Origin: an uncultured bacterium
Lineage (GTDB): Bacteria; Patescibacteriota; Minisyncoccia; Moranbacterales; UBA2206
NCBI GenBank assembly: GCA_903831805.1
Contig: CAIKZD010000011.1
Span: forward strand, 1-34,781
Length of the DNA: 34,781 bases
Reading direction: 5' to 3'
In this document: piece after piece, positions 26,186-34,681 of the stretch
Layout of the letters: each line of letters opens with the position of its first letter
Position numbering within the stretch: the first letter of the stretch is position 1
Made by a program: the position numbers and the translations under genes
Notes under the pieces: generated by a model
What the model saw: the letters and a program-made list of their open reading frames with translations, nothing else
Database searches by the model: none
Told to the model about the DNA's origin: nothing

Positions 26186-28378
26186 ATGCATAAACAAAAA
26201 ACAATTCTAAAAATTACCGGTATGACTTGCGCCAGTTGCGCGCTCAATAACGAAAAAGAACTGGCGAAAAATGCGGGAATCCTAAACGCGACGGTTAATT
26301 TTGCGTCCAAAAAAGCATATGTGGAATATGACGGCGATATTTTAGACGAAGAAAAAGTTAAAAAAATTATTAAGGATAATGGATATGAGATAGAAGAAAT
26401 ATCTAATGTCCAAATGCAAAACAATTGCAATGGTCATCACCAGGAAACTTCCGAGTCTGACAAAAATTTAAAAAGTTTTGTGTGGTCGGCGGTTTTGAGT
26501 TTGCCGCTGTTGGTGGAAATGTTTTTTATGCTTAGGGTGGGAATAAAAATTTTTGGCTTTGACGCCGTGATGTGGCTGCATATAATTTTGGCGACTATCG
26601 TGGTGTTCTATTTTGGTGCGCGTTTCCATAGGATGGCTTTTAAGCAGCTTAAAAAGCTGAAGGCCAATATGGACACTTTGGTGTCCCTCGGCACGCTCAT
26701 CGCCTATTTTTACAGCCTGTGGGCCGTTTTTCACGCGCAGGAGACCTATTTTGAGTCGGCGGCGCTCATTGTGACGCTTATTCTGCTCGGGAAATATTTT
26801 GAAGCCAAAAGCTCGGGTCAGGCAGGGGAAGCCATGCAGAAACTGCTGGAGCTGGGGGCGAAAAAAGCTCGCTTGATTTTGGACGGCCAGGAACGAGAAA
26901 TTGATATAGATGAAATTAGAATCGGCGATGTGTTGCTGGTGAAGCCGAGCGAAAAAATTCCGCTGGACGGCGAAATCATTGCCGGGCAATCCAATGTGGA
27001 CGAGTCGATGCTGACCGGTGAATCGATGCCGGCAGAAAAAAATGTCGGATCTAAAGTTTATGGCGCCACCTTGAATCAGGACGGCGTGCTCAAAATCAAA
27101 GTGACGCAGATTGGCGAGGGGACGGTCTTGGCCAATATCGTGCGCGCGGTGGAAGAAGCACAAGGCTCGAAAGCGCCCATTCAAAAATTGGCTGACAAGA
27201 TCGCCGGCATTTTTGTGCCGGTGGTCATTGCCGTTGCCGCCCTCACTTTCGTCGTGACATATTTTCTGGGTGGTAATTTTTCCATAGCGCTCATCCACGC
27301 GGTGGCGGTGTTGGTGATTGCTTGCCCGTGCGCTTTGGGCTTGGCCACCCCGACCGCCATTATGGTGGGCACCGGCCGCGGCGCGCGGAACGGCATTTTG
27401 TTTAAAAATGGCGAGAGTTTTGAGCGCGCTAAAAACATTACGCTAGCTGTGTTTGATAAGACCGGTACGCTAACTGTTGGCCAACCGGCCGTGAAAAAAA
27501 TCATGGCTAATCCAGAGTTTAATTTTGCCGGGCCGAAAATCCTAAAAATTGCGGCGTCTTTGGCCGCTTCTTCCGAGCATCCCTTGTCGCAAGTCGTAAC
27601 ACGCGCGGCCCAAGCAGAAAATATCATTTTAGCCCCGTTGGAAGGCGTCAAAGAAGAACGAGGCAAGGGCATCGGGGCTATTTGCCAAACGCATAAAACC
27701 GAACTGCTATTGGGAAATAGGAAACTTTTAGCCGAGCATGGAATTGATCTGACTTGGCCAGAAAATATCCTAGCCATTGAAAATGAAGAAGTCGGCACGC
27801 ATCTTTTTGTGGTGCATAGCCGCGATGTCATCGGCGCATTGCTTGTGGCGGACAAGCTGCGACCGGAAGCCAAAGGAATAGTTGCTGAAATTAAAAACCT
27901 CGGCCTCAGCGTGGCCATGATTTCCGGTGACAATTTGAAAACCGCGGAAGCCGTGGCGCAAGAACTGGGCATTGATCAAGTGGTGGCGGAAGTTTTGCCG
28001 GAACAAAAAGCCGACGAGCTGAAAAAATTTCAAGCGGCGGGCGAAAAAGTGATTTTTGTGGGGGATGGCATCAATGATGCGCCGTCTCTCGTGCAAGCCG
28101 ATCTCGGCATTGCCATGGGCAGCGCCACTGACATTGCCAAAGACGCCGGACAAATCATTCTGATGCAAAATAATTTGAAAAAAGTGGTGGAAGCCATCGC
28201 AATTTCCAAGCTGACTTTCCGCACCATCCAACAAAATCTCTTCTGGGCCTTCTTCTATAACATCGTAGCCATCCCCTTGGCCGCCTTCGGCTTTTTGAGT
28301 CCAGGGATCGCCGCCGGGGCCATGGCCTTCAGCTCAGTCTCCGTGGTGATGAATAGCTTGAGGATTTATAGGAAGTAG
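26186..28378 (+). CDS. copA: Cu(I)-translocating P1B-type ATPase CopA
   Basis: 730 aa from the ATG at 26186; an in-frame TTG at 26174 overlaps the previous stop and is less likely. One N-terminal HMA domain with GMTCASC (C15, C18), then a short His-containing linker (NCNGHH). Eight membrane helices are expected; the metal motif CPC is at 380-382 and the phosphorylated Asp424 in DKTGTLT. TGES, the SEHPLS histidine-proline motif and GDGINDAP (about 626-633) complete the P-type set. The last helices carry YN and MxxSS, typical for Cu(I) pumps. It exports Cu(I) from the cytoplasm using ATP. Third gene of the csoR operon; no clear terminator follows. Confidence 0.96.
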   Translation: MHKQKTILKITGMTCASCALNNEKELAKNAGILNATVNFASKKAYVEYDGDILDEEKVKKIIKDNGYEIEEISNVQMQNNCNGHHQETSESDKNLKSFVWSAVLSLPLLVEMFFMLRVGIKIFGFDAVMWLHIILATIVVFYFGARFHRMAFKQLKKLKANMDTLVSLGTLIAYFYSLWAVFHAQETYFESAALIVTLILLGKYFEAKSSGQAGEAMQKLLELGAKKARLILDGQEREIDIDEIRIGDVLLVKPSEKIPLDGEIIAGQSNVDESMLTGESMPAEKNVGSKVYGATLNQDGVLKIKVTQIGEGTVLANIVRAVEEAQGSKAPIQKLADKIAGIFVPVVIAVAALTFVVTYFLGGNFSIALIHAVAVLVIACPCALGLATPTAIMVGTGRGARNGILFKNGESFERAKNITLAVFDKTGTLTVGQPAVKKIMANPEFNFAGPKILKIAASLAASSEHPLSQVVTRAAQAENIILAPLEGVKEERGKGIGAICQTHKTELLLGNRKLLAEHGIDLTWPENILAIENEEVGTHLFVVHSRDVIGALLVADKLRPEAKGIVAEIKNLGLSVAMISGDNLKTAEAVAQELGIDQVVAEVLPEQKADELKKFQAAGEKVIFVGDGINDAPSLVQADLGIAMGSATDIAKDAGQIILMQNNLKKVVEAIAISKLTFRTIQQNLFWAFFYNIVAIPLAAFGFLSPGIAAGAMAFSSVSVVMNSLRIYRK

Positions 28379-28379
28379 A

Positions 28380-28433
28380 ATTGTATCATAAATGATGCAA
28401 TTAAAGTGAAATTTGGTGAAAAAATGATACAAT
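28380..28433. repeat. Three related 10-bp half-sites (ATTGTATCAT / ATGATACAAT)
   Basis: ATTGTATCAT (28380-28389), ATGATGCAAT (28392-28401, one G-U-type mismatch) and ATGATACAAT (28424-28433, exact inverse of the first). Between copA and the HAD gene; may be operator half-sites or a weak hairpin. Confidence 0.5.
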
Positions 28434-28443
28434 TATGATAGTT

Positions 28444-28471
28444 TTGATGAAATTATACTCGGTAGTATAAT
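28444..28471 (+). promoter_or_regulatory. Promoter of the HAD gene, overlapped by an inverted repeat
   Basis: TTGATG (28444-28449), 16 bp, TATAAT (28466-28471). ATTATACT-CGGT-AGTATAAT (28452-28471) is a perfect 8-bp inverted repeat covering the -10 box. Confidence 0.65.
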
Positions 28472-28503
28472 AACCGTACAATAGTCTAACGTGCAAAAAA
28501 TTT

Positions 28504-29109
28504 ATGAAAGCAATTATTTTTGATTTTGACGGCGTAATTCATGATACGTATGAATTGGCATATCAGATAAATGTTGAGGTTTTGGGAAAAGATTTAACTC
28601 ACGAACAGTACAGAGATTTTTTCAATGGAAATATTTTTGAAAGAGTTGTAGTTGATAAAGAAAGAGAAAAAACAGCTTTTGAAAATTTTTTTAAGTTACA
28701 AAATGAAGCTTTCAAGAATTTTAAAATAGATGGGAATATAAAAAGTAATTTAGAAGAATTAGCTAAAAAATATTCGTTATTTATAATTTCTTCAAATCAA
28801 GAGGAAGCATTAAATATTTATTTCCAAAACAATAAATTTACGCACATATTCAAAGAGATAATGGGAGCAGAAACGCACCAATCTAAGGTAGAAAAGTTTA
28901 AATATTTGTTCGAAAAATACAAATTGCAATCCGAAGATTGTGTTTTTGTGACCGATACTCTAGGAGATATTTTAGAAGGCAATAAGGCTGGCATTAGGAC
29001 AGTTGCGGTTGATTTTGGTTTTCACGGAAGAGATAGACTGGAAAAAGGCAATCCATTTAAGATAGTTTCAAGCTTTGATGAGGTGGTAAAGGTTATAAAA
29101 AATATGTAA
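28504..29109 (+). CDS. HAD-family hydrolase, phosphoglycolate-phosphatase-like
   Basis: 201 aa. Motif I DFDGVIHDT (nucleophile D7, acid D9), motif II IISSN (around 94-98), a Lys in the HQSKVEKF region and motif IV VTDTLGDILEGNKAG (around 149-163) are all present with a four-helix cap between motifs I and II. It should remove phosphate from a small metabolite; the substrate cannot be told. The gene is more A/T-rich than copA and the rpo genes, which may mean recent acquisition. It stands alone with its own promoter and a possible operator. Confidence 0.85.
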   Translation: MKAIIFDFDGVIHDTYELAYQINVEVLGKDLTHEQYRDFFNGNIFERVVVDKEREKTAFENFFKLQNEAFKNFKIDGNIKSNLEELAKKYSLFIISSNQEEALNIYFQNNKFTHIFKEIMGAETHQSKVEKFKYLFEKYKLQSEDCVFVTDTLGDILEGNKAGIRTVAVDFGFHGRDRLEKGNPFKIVSSFDEVVKVIKNM

Positions 29110-29124
29110 GCGCATTTTTTGCCG

Positions 29125-29177
29125 GTTCAATCGTCCAAATTGAACTCATGGCAGGTTCAAGTTTGCAACTTGAACCT
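29125..29177. repeat. Two GGTTCAA-type inverted repeats
   Basis: GTTCAAT / ATTGAAC (29125-29145) and AGGTTCAAGTT-TGC-AACTTGAACCT (29153-29177, perfect 11-bp arms). The same AGGTTCAA / TTGAACCT word occurs at 15291-15310, so it is probably a dispersed repeat. Confidence 0.75.
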
Positions 29178-29219
29178 TGGAGTTAACGATAAAGTTATTA
29201 AAGCAATTTGTAAACTAAA

Positions 29220-29244
29220 AGGAGCAGGTTACAAACCTGCTCCT
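29220..29244 (-). terminator. Terminator of the minus-strand wall-hydrolase gene
   Basis: Perfect 11-bp stem AGGAGCAGGTT-ACA-AACCTGCTCCT. Read on the minus strand it is followed by TTTTAGTTT. Confidence 0.7.
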
Positions 29245-29286
29245 GCTCTTGCAATTCTCGCTCTTGGTTTTTTTGTGGAAATTTTC

Positions 29287-29871
29287 TTACTCGTAAAATT
29301 TTTGGTAGTAGTGGTTGACGTCGTGGATCCAGTCTTTCATGGCGGTGGGGTCGTCCCAAGAACAATCGAAGCCGCATTTCCAGACAATCATTTTGGAGGG
29401 GGTGTTGAAATTGCCGTTGTTGATCAGGTCGCTGAAACGGTCGCCGACGGTACTGATGGCTTCTTCGGGACTGGAAAAACAAGTGTAGCCGCTGGGTGTT
29501 TCCATCCCGGTGTGGCCGCGATAACCCCAATAGTTGTAGCAAGTGTTGCCGGCTAGCATCGGCGAACGCTTACCCCAGTTGCTTTCTTTCTTGGCCACAC
29601 TGATGAGAAAGGCGGCGGTGTTTTTTTCGCGGCCGGAAATGTAAGGGAGCATGGCTTCCATGGGCGTGCCTTTCAGCATCTCGTGCGCTTTCTTGATCCA
29701 GGGTTTGGCGGGCACATAGGAGATCGGCGCATAGAACGAAGTATCGTGCGTGAATCTTTTGTTAGAATCTAAAATAGCTAGATCCATTATGAGAGCAACG
29801 GCAATCAAGCTCAAAAGCACCAGCTTTCTAGAGTGGAGAGAAATTTGATGGATTTTGTGTAAATTGAACAT
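29287..29871 (-). CDS. Secreted peptidoglycan hydrolase, glucosaminidase/lysozyme-like
   Basis: 194 aa from the ATG at 29871 (MFNLHKIHQI); the open frame reaches 29955, but that would run through the promoter. Residues 16-35 are a single hydrophobic segment (signal anchor). The domain at about 75-190 has FLISVAKKESNWGKRSP with the probable catalytic Glu96, then GNTCYNYWGYRG and EEAISTVGDRFSDLI, a pattern of lysozyme-like or glucosaminidase-type wall enzymes seen in Parcubacteria. Two Cys pairs (C111 with TC.FSS, and KCGFDC) could form disulfides. Predicted cleavage of glycan strands is inferred. It converges with the HAD gene. An intrinsic terminator lies in its leader. Confidence 0.75.
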   Translation of the reverse strand: MFNLHKIHQISLHSRKLVLLSLIAVALIMDLAILDSNKRFTHDTSFYAPISYVPAKPWIKKAHEMLKGTPMEAMLPYISGREKNTAAFLISVAKKESNWGKRSPMLAGNTCYNYWGYRGHTGMETPSGYTCFSSPEEAISTVGDRFSDLINNGNFNTPSKMIVWKCGFDCSWDDPTAMKDWIHDVNHYYQKFYE

Positions 29872-29900
29872 AATTATGTGTTTTTGGCTTAAATAAAATA

Positions 29901-29925
29901 AAAAAGCCGGGGGACACCCGCTTTT
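29901..29925 (-). terminator. Intrinsic terminator between the RND operon and the wall-hydrolase gene
   Basis: On the minus strand AGCGGG-TGTCC-CCCGGCT followed by TTTTTT, one bulge. It lies downstream of the promoter at 29944-29972, so it can stop both RND read-through and transcripts of the hydrolase gene itself. Confidence 0.7.
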
Positions 29926-29943
29926 ATTACTCACTATATGTCT

Positions 29944-29972
29944 ATTATAGCACATTTTTTCCCAAAAATCAA
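29944..29972 (-). promoter_or_regulatory. Promoter of the wall-hydrolase gene
   Basis: On the minus strand TTGATT (29972-29967), 17 bp, TATAAT (29949-29944). The start would be near 29937, leaving a leader of about 65 nt that contains the terminator. Confidence 0.75.
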
Positions 29973-29995
29973 GCCTTTTTAAAAGTTTGTTTTTT

Positions 29996-32900
29996 TTATT
30001 TTTCCTCTTTCACGAAAGTCATAAAAAGCACCGGCACGAGAAAGAGCGTGAGAAATGACGAAAGGACCAGGCCGAAGATGATGGCACTCCCCAGCGCGCG
30101 CCACAGTTCATTGGAGAGCGTGATCGGGATGATGCCGAAAATCGTGCAGAGTGAAGTGATGAAGATTGCTTCCAAGCGGGACTTGCCGGCGTCCACGATC
30201 GAGTCGACGAAGGGGATGTGGCTTTTCAGATTAAGATTAATTTTATCAATGAGAATGATGGCATTTTTTACCACGATGCCAAAGAGCGCCAGAATGCCGA
30301 TAAGCCCCGGGAAGCTCAGGGGGATGTTGAAAATAGCCATCCCGACAAAGGTGCCGATGAGAGCAAGGGGGAGGGTGACTAGCACGATAGCCGCTTTTTT
30401 GAACGAATTGAATTGGATGACCATAGTGGAGACAATAAGGAGAGCGGCGATGAGCATGGCTTGCAAGATGGACTGGACCGACTGAGTGTTTTGTTCGTTC
30501 TGGCCGCCGTAGGTCAGGGTGTAGCCTTCCGGCAGGTGATAGTTGTCGCTCAGTTTCTTTTGGAAGATGGCAAGAACTTGATTGGCGTTAGTCGTGCCGG
30601 ATACATCGGCGGTGAGCATGACGGTGCGTTTTTGATCCAGGCGAGTGATGGATTCGACGGACGGCGTGAGTTCAATTTTGGCCACATCTTTCAAGAAGAC
30701 CGGTTGATTCTGGGTGTTCAAAATTTCCAGATTTTGGATGGATTCTAAAGTCGGAATCTTATCTTTTTCGAAACGAGCCAGAACGTCGATGGTTTTGTTG
30801 CCAGCGATGACGGTGGAAATTTTAGTGCCGGAAATAGCGGTGCGCAAAGTGTTACCCACGAGGGCGGCGTTCAGATTATAGAAAGCCATTTTAATCGGAT
30901 CGAGTTGGAAAGTATATTCGGCCGGCGCGTCCTTCAAGGAAATGTCACTGTTAACGGTGCCGGAGACGGAATTAATAATCGGCTTTAAGTCGGTGGCAAT
31001 TTTATCGAGCGTTTGCAGATCTTCTCCGACAATTTGAGCTTGAAAAGCTGAGCCGGATGGTGGGCCTCCGGACGGAGCCGCTACTTTGATAGTGGCGCCT
31101 TGGATGTCGGCGAGATCGGTGCGAATGATGTCGGCCAGATCGTAGGAAGGCGTGCGTTTTTCGGTGGTCGGGGTGAGTTGGACTTCAATGGAAGCCGTGT
31201 TAGAAGTATTTTGGACGATGCCGATTTCACTGCCACCCGCATTTCCGGGGTTGCCAACCAGAGTAGAGAAACTAACAATTTCCGAGTATTTTAAAAGTCG
31301 TTCTTCAATTTTTTGTGTCAGGAGGTCCGTCTCGGCAAGTGTTAGGCCGGATGGCGCGCGAAGACTGATGGACAGTTGGGCTTCGTTAGAGGCCGGAAAA
31401 AATTCGGTTTTCAAAATACCAGTCACAGGAAGGGCTAGGGCGAAAATGAAAAGAGCCACGATAGCGGAAATGAAAATCACGCGACGTTTTTTGGTGAGGA
31501 GGATGCGCCTCAAATATTTTTCATAAACTGGGATAGCTTTGTCAAAATGGATGATGCCGTGCACCAGGCGACTGCCGAAGGTGGCGTCTTCACGATTGCC
31601 CTGAGTTTTGAGTTTGAGTTTTATTAAGTCGTCATTTCTCCATTCTTTGTCGGCTAGAATTTTGTTTTCGGCCAATTGTTTTTTGCCGATGCCGAAATAC
31701 CAGGACAACATCCAGAGGATGATTATAAAAATTAATGAAGTTGTAATATAGCCATAAACAGAATGAGATATTATGCTAAGCATGCCAATTCCAAGGAGTG
31801 TAGCGAGGATAGTGAAGAAGAAATTTTTAGTGAGGCGGATGCGTTCCAAAACGGCGGCCAACGGATGATTGATGATAAGCGCGATGATGAGGGAAGCGGC
31901 CAAAGTAACGGAAACAGTGATGGGAATGGAGCGGATGAACTGGCCGATGATACCGGTGGACATGAGGAGGGGCAAGAAAGCCCATACAGTGGCCAAGGTC
32001 GTGGTAGTGAGGACGACCTTGAAGTCATTGAGCACCAAAAGCACTGCTTCTTCCGGAGTGAATTTTCCACTTTTCATATATTGTTTAGTGGCTGACACCA
32101 CGACGATGGCGTCATCGACCAAGAGCCCAAGGGCTATCAGTAAGGAAAAAATAGAGAGAAAGTTGAGTGAAGTGCCTGTCGAAAGCATCACTCCAAAAGT
32201 GGCAAAAAACACCAAGGGAATGGCGAGGCCGGCTACGAAAGCTTCTTTCAATCCCACAATAAGCATAAGGACGCTTATTACTAAAAACAGAGTGATGAAA
32301 AAATCTTTAGTGAGTTCGTCGAAACTTTGTTCAATCTGGTCGGCCAGATTCAAAGTTGTCGGGGCGGTGATGCCCGCAGGGAGGGAGGCCAACTGGTCGT
32401 CAACAGTTTTTTTAGCCAGTGTGGTGGTGTCGAGGATGGAACTGCCGGTGCGTTTGACGACTTGAATAGAGACGGAATTTTGCGGCGCACTGCCGTGATC
32501 AGAAAAGCGGGACAGGACTGTTTTTTCGATGGCGGTTTCTTCGACTTGGGCGATATCTTTCAGATAGACAATGCTGCCATTGTCATTATGTAAAACTGGA
32601 ATATTGCCGAGAGCGTCGGCGCCAAAAAAACGAGCGTCGGTTCTGACGGGATAGTTGAACTGCTGGCCTTCAAAATTTCCGGCCGGAATAGCATGATTGG
32701 TCGCGGCAATAGTTTGGTTGGCTTGATCGAGCGTAATATTGTACAGGGTCAATTTTTGCGGATCATAATTGACATCAAATTCTTTCTGGTCGCCGCCGGA
32801 AACATTCACTTCTCTCACGCCGGGAATTTTTTCCAATTCGTCCTGAATATCTTCCGCATAACGCCTGAGGATGAAGCCATCATACGGCCCAGTCAACTCA

Positions 32901-33418
32901 AATGTGATTACGGGCGTGTTATCAAAAGAAATTTGTATGACTTGTGGATCATTGGCTTCTTCCGGAATGTCTTGCCTAATTTTGGCTAACTGATCGCGCA
33001 ATCGCCTGGCCGCGTCGTCGACGTTCTGATTGGAAGCAAATTCCACTGAAACTGAGGAGAAAGAATTGGCCGAACTGGAGGTGATTTTGTCGATGCCTGC
33101 TATACCACTCAGGTCTGTCTCAATTTTTTTGGTCACTAATTCTTCCACATCCGCGGGCGAAGCACCGGGGAAAACATCAGTGATAACAACGACCGGAATG
33201 GTGATTTCCGGATTGGATTCGCGTGGCAGTTTAATGAAGGAAAAAATGCCCCAACCGGAAAGGAGGATGATGAGCAGAATGACTACGCGGAAATTGGTGA
33301 TGAAAAAATTAAACCAAGTATGCCGCAGTTCTGGACGGAATTTGAGCTGGGCTAAATAGGCCAGGTCGCTGGACTCGGTTGTAGTTTTTTCTTGTTGGGT
33401 ATTATCTTGATTTTCCAT
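29996..33418 (-). CDS. RND-family efflux permease (AcrB/HAE1-like)
   Basis: 1140 aa, longer than AcrB (1049). Two similar halves, each with a membrane bundle and a large outer loop. The proton-relay residues are present: D435-D436 in GLLVDDAIVVV and K1051 in FGIVVKNAIILID. First-half docking/porter sequence PRESNPEITIPVVVITDVFPGASPADVEELVT is typical. After the sixth helix there is an insertion (about residues 530-590) with two extra hydrophobic segments (TILATLLGIGMLSII and YITTSLIFIIILWMLSW). It should export drugs, lipids or other hydrophobic compounds using the proton gradient with the adaptor encoded 6 nt upstream. No outer-membrane channel is encoded in the window; substrate unknown. 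Confidence 0.93.
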   Translation of the reverse strand: MENQDNTQQEKTTTESSDLAYLAQLKFRPELRHTWFNFFITNFRVVILLIILLSGWGIFSFIKLPRESNPEITIPVVVITDVFPGASPADVEELVTKKIETDLSGIAGIDKITSSSANSFSSVSVEFASNQNVDDAARRLRDQLAKIRQDIPEEANDPQVIQISFDNTPVITFELTGPYDGFILRRYAEDIQDELEKIPGVREVNVSGGDQKEFDVNYDPQKLTLYNITLDQANQTIAATNHAIPAGNFEGQQFNYPVRTDARFFGADALGNIPVLHNDNGSIVYLKDIAQVEETAIEKTVLSRFSDHGSAPQNSVSIQVVKRTGSSILDTTTLAKKTVDDQLASLPAGITAPTTLNLADQIEQSFDELTKDFFITLFLVISVLMLIVGLKEAFVAGLAIPLVFFATFGVMLSTGTSLNFLSIFSLLIALGLLVDDAIVVVSATKQYMKSGKFTPEEAVLLVLNDFKVVLTTTTLATVWAFLPLLMSTGIIGQFIRSIPITVSVTLAASLIIALIINHPLAAVLERIRLTKNFFFTILATLLGIGMLSIISHSVYGYITTSLIFIIILWMLSWYFGIGKKQLAENKILADKEWRNDDLIKLKLKTQGNREDATFGSRLVHGIIHFDKAIPVYEKYLRRILLTKKRRVIFISAIVALFIFALALPVTGILKTEFFPASNEAQLSISLRAPSGLTLAETDLLTQKIEERLLKYSEIVSFSTLVGNPGNAGGSEIGIVQNTSNTASIEVQLTPTTEKRTPSYDLADIIRTDLADIQGATIKVAAPSGGPPSGSAFQAQIVGEDLQTLDKIATDLKPIINSVSGTVNSDISLKDAPAEYTFQLDPIKMAFYNLNAALVGNTLRTAISGTKISTVIAGNKTIDVLARFEKDKIPTLESIQNLEILNTQNQPVFLKDVAKIELTPSVESITRLDQKRTVMLTADVSGTTNANQVLAIFQKKLSDNYHLPEGYTLTYGGQNEQNTQSVQSILQAMLIAALLIVSTMVIQFNSFKKAAIVLVTLPLALIGTFVGMAIFNIPLSFPGLIGILALFGIVVKNAIILIDKINLNLKSHIPFVDSIVDAGKSRLEAIFITSLCTIFGIIPITLSNELWRALGSAIIFGLVLSSFLTLFLVPVLFMTFVKEEK

Positions 33419-33424
33419 TAGAGT

Positions 33425-34567
33425 TTATTTTTGAATAGAAATAGCGAGACCGTCACTGACCAGTTTGCTGCCATTCAAAATGATTTCCGCATCAGAGGGA
33501 AGGCTGGTTTTTATTTCGGCTGATTCGCCGTTGACGGCCCCGATGGTGACGAATATTTTTTTGGCATGGCCGTTATCATTAATGAAAAGGTAACTTTCAT
33601 TTTGTCCGATGGTGACGGCGGAAAGGGGGAGGATAAGGTCACCACTGGCGGACGGGTGGCTGACGATGTCCAGGGAAACGGTGGTCAACGTGCCAGACGC
33701 CAGCACCGGCGTGGCGGTGGGCGTTTTCGGGAAAGCTTCAATGAGGAATCGTTTAGTGGCCGGATCCGCTACGGGTGAAATGTTTCTGACCAACATTGGG
33801 AAAATGTTGCCATTATTTCCTATGGCTTTAATTTCCGTGCCTAGAGAAAAGTTCGCTAAATGATCAGCTGAAACGAAGAATTGCAGCTTGATGTTTTTAG
33901 TGACACTGACCGCGGCCACTTTTTGCCCAATGGAAATGGAATCTCCGGCGGAAACAAATTTCTCCGTAACAAAACCACTGATCGGACTAGTGACAAGGTG
34001 ATTATCCAGAGTGCCTTTTAGGCCGACCGTGGCACTTTTCAGTTGCAACTCAGCAATGTCAATTTGGTTTTTGGCCGCGTCCACTTGCGCTTTGGAAACC
34101 GTCTTGGTCAAAGTCGGGTCGTTATTTTGATCACTATAGGCTTTTTTCAAATCTTTATAATTTTTTTCCGCGCCGCTCAAGGCCTCCTCAGCTTGCTCTT
34201 TACTCAGATGAGACTCCTGAATCTGGCTGGATTGAAAATCTTTATAATTGGTGTTGAGAACATTGCCGGTGTCGTCAATACGCGTCAGCAGGGCGCCAGT
34301 AAAAACTCGATCGCCAAGATTAAATGGTACGGCGCTGGCCGTACCGGCGGCGGTGGCGGTGACAATGATTTCCTGATCGCCGACCACGGTGGCGGGATAG
34401 TCGAGGGTCTGTTTGAGGTCAATACTATCTTTGACCGCCTGCACAGTGACATCCTGGGGCGCTTTCACCGGGGGTTGGACGGTTATCGCAGATTTATTGG
34501 AGAAACGGTAGGCTAGGACGAAAATAATGACTAGTGCAATAGCTGAAATAACGAGTTTCTTTTTCAT
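33425..34567 (-). CDS. RND/HlyD-type periplasmic adaptor (membrane fusion protein)
   Basis: 380 aa. N-terminal transmembrane anchor (5-22) without lipobox. The first half-lipoyl and barrel strands are at about 45-95 (VVGDQEIIVTATAAGTASAVPFNLGDRVFTGALL). A helical hairpin (about 100-190) is rich in Glu/Lys/Ala; the second lipoyl half has the classical VTSPISGFVTEKFVSAGDSI (about 195). Beta-barrel and membrane-proximal domains follow to residue 375. It links the permease to the outer surface. First gene of a two-gene operon with the permease 6 nt downstream. The TTGACA promoter gives a leader of about 30 nt. Confidence 0.92.
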   Translation of the reverse strand: MKKKLVISAIALVIIFVLAYRFSNKSAITVQPPVKAPQDVTVQAVKDSIDLKQTLDYPATVVGDQEIIVTATAAGTASAVPFNLGDRVFTGALLTRIDDTGNVLNTNYKDFQSSQIQESHLSKEQAEEALSGAEKNYKDLKKAYSDQNNDPTLTKTVSKAQVDAAKNQIDIAELQLKSATVGLKGTLDNHLVTSPISGFVTEKFVSAGDSISIGQKVAAVSVTKNIKLQFFVSADHLANFSLGTEIKAIGNNGNIFPMLVRNISPVADPATKRFLIEAFPKTPTATPVLASGTLTTVSLDIVSHPSASGDLILPLSAVTIGQNESYLFINDNGHAKKIFVTIGAVNGESAEIKTSLPSDAEIILNGSKLVSDGLAISIQK

Positions 34568-34602
34568 AGAATTGGATAATTTTTAACTTTTGTAATCTAT
34601 GG

Positions 34603-34631
34603 ATTCTAGCAATTAAGGCTTGTTTTGTCAA
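34603..34631 (-). promoter_or_regulatory. Promoter of the RND efflux operon
   Basis: On the minus strand TTGACA (34631-34626), 17 bp, TAGAAT (34608-34603), 35 nt before the adaptor ATG. Confidence 0.85.
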
Positions 34632-34681
34632 GGAAAAAAGCTCGAATTCTAATCTGAAGTGCAATTGCCTTTTAAACAAAA

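Noticed and set aside
29119..29556. 145-codon plus-strand frame after the HAD gene
   Set aside because: It runs through three hairpins and antisense to the conserved wall-hydrolase gene; a shadow frame.
34494..34679. 61-codon minus-strand frame upstream of the adaptor
   Set aside because: It covers the adaptor promoter and the start of the adaptor gene in another frame, with no family resemblance.
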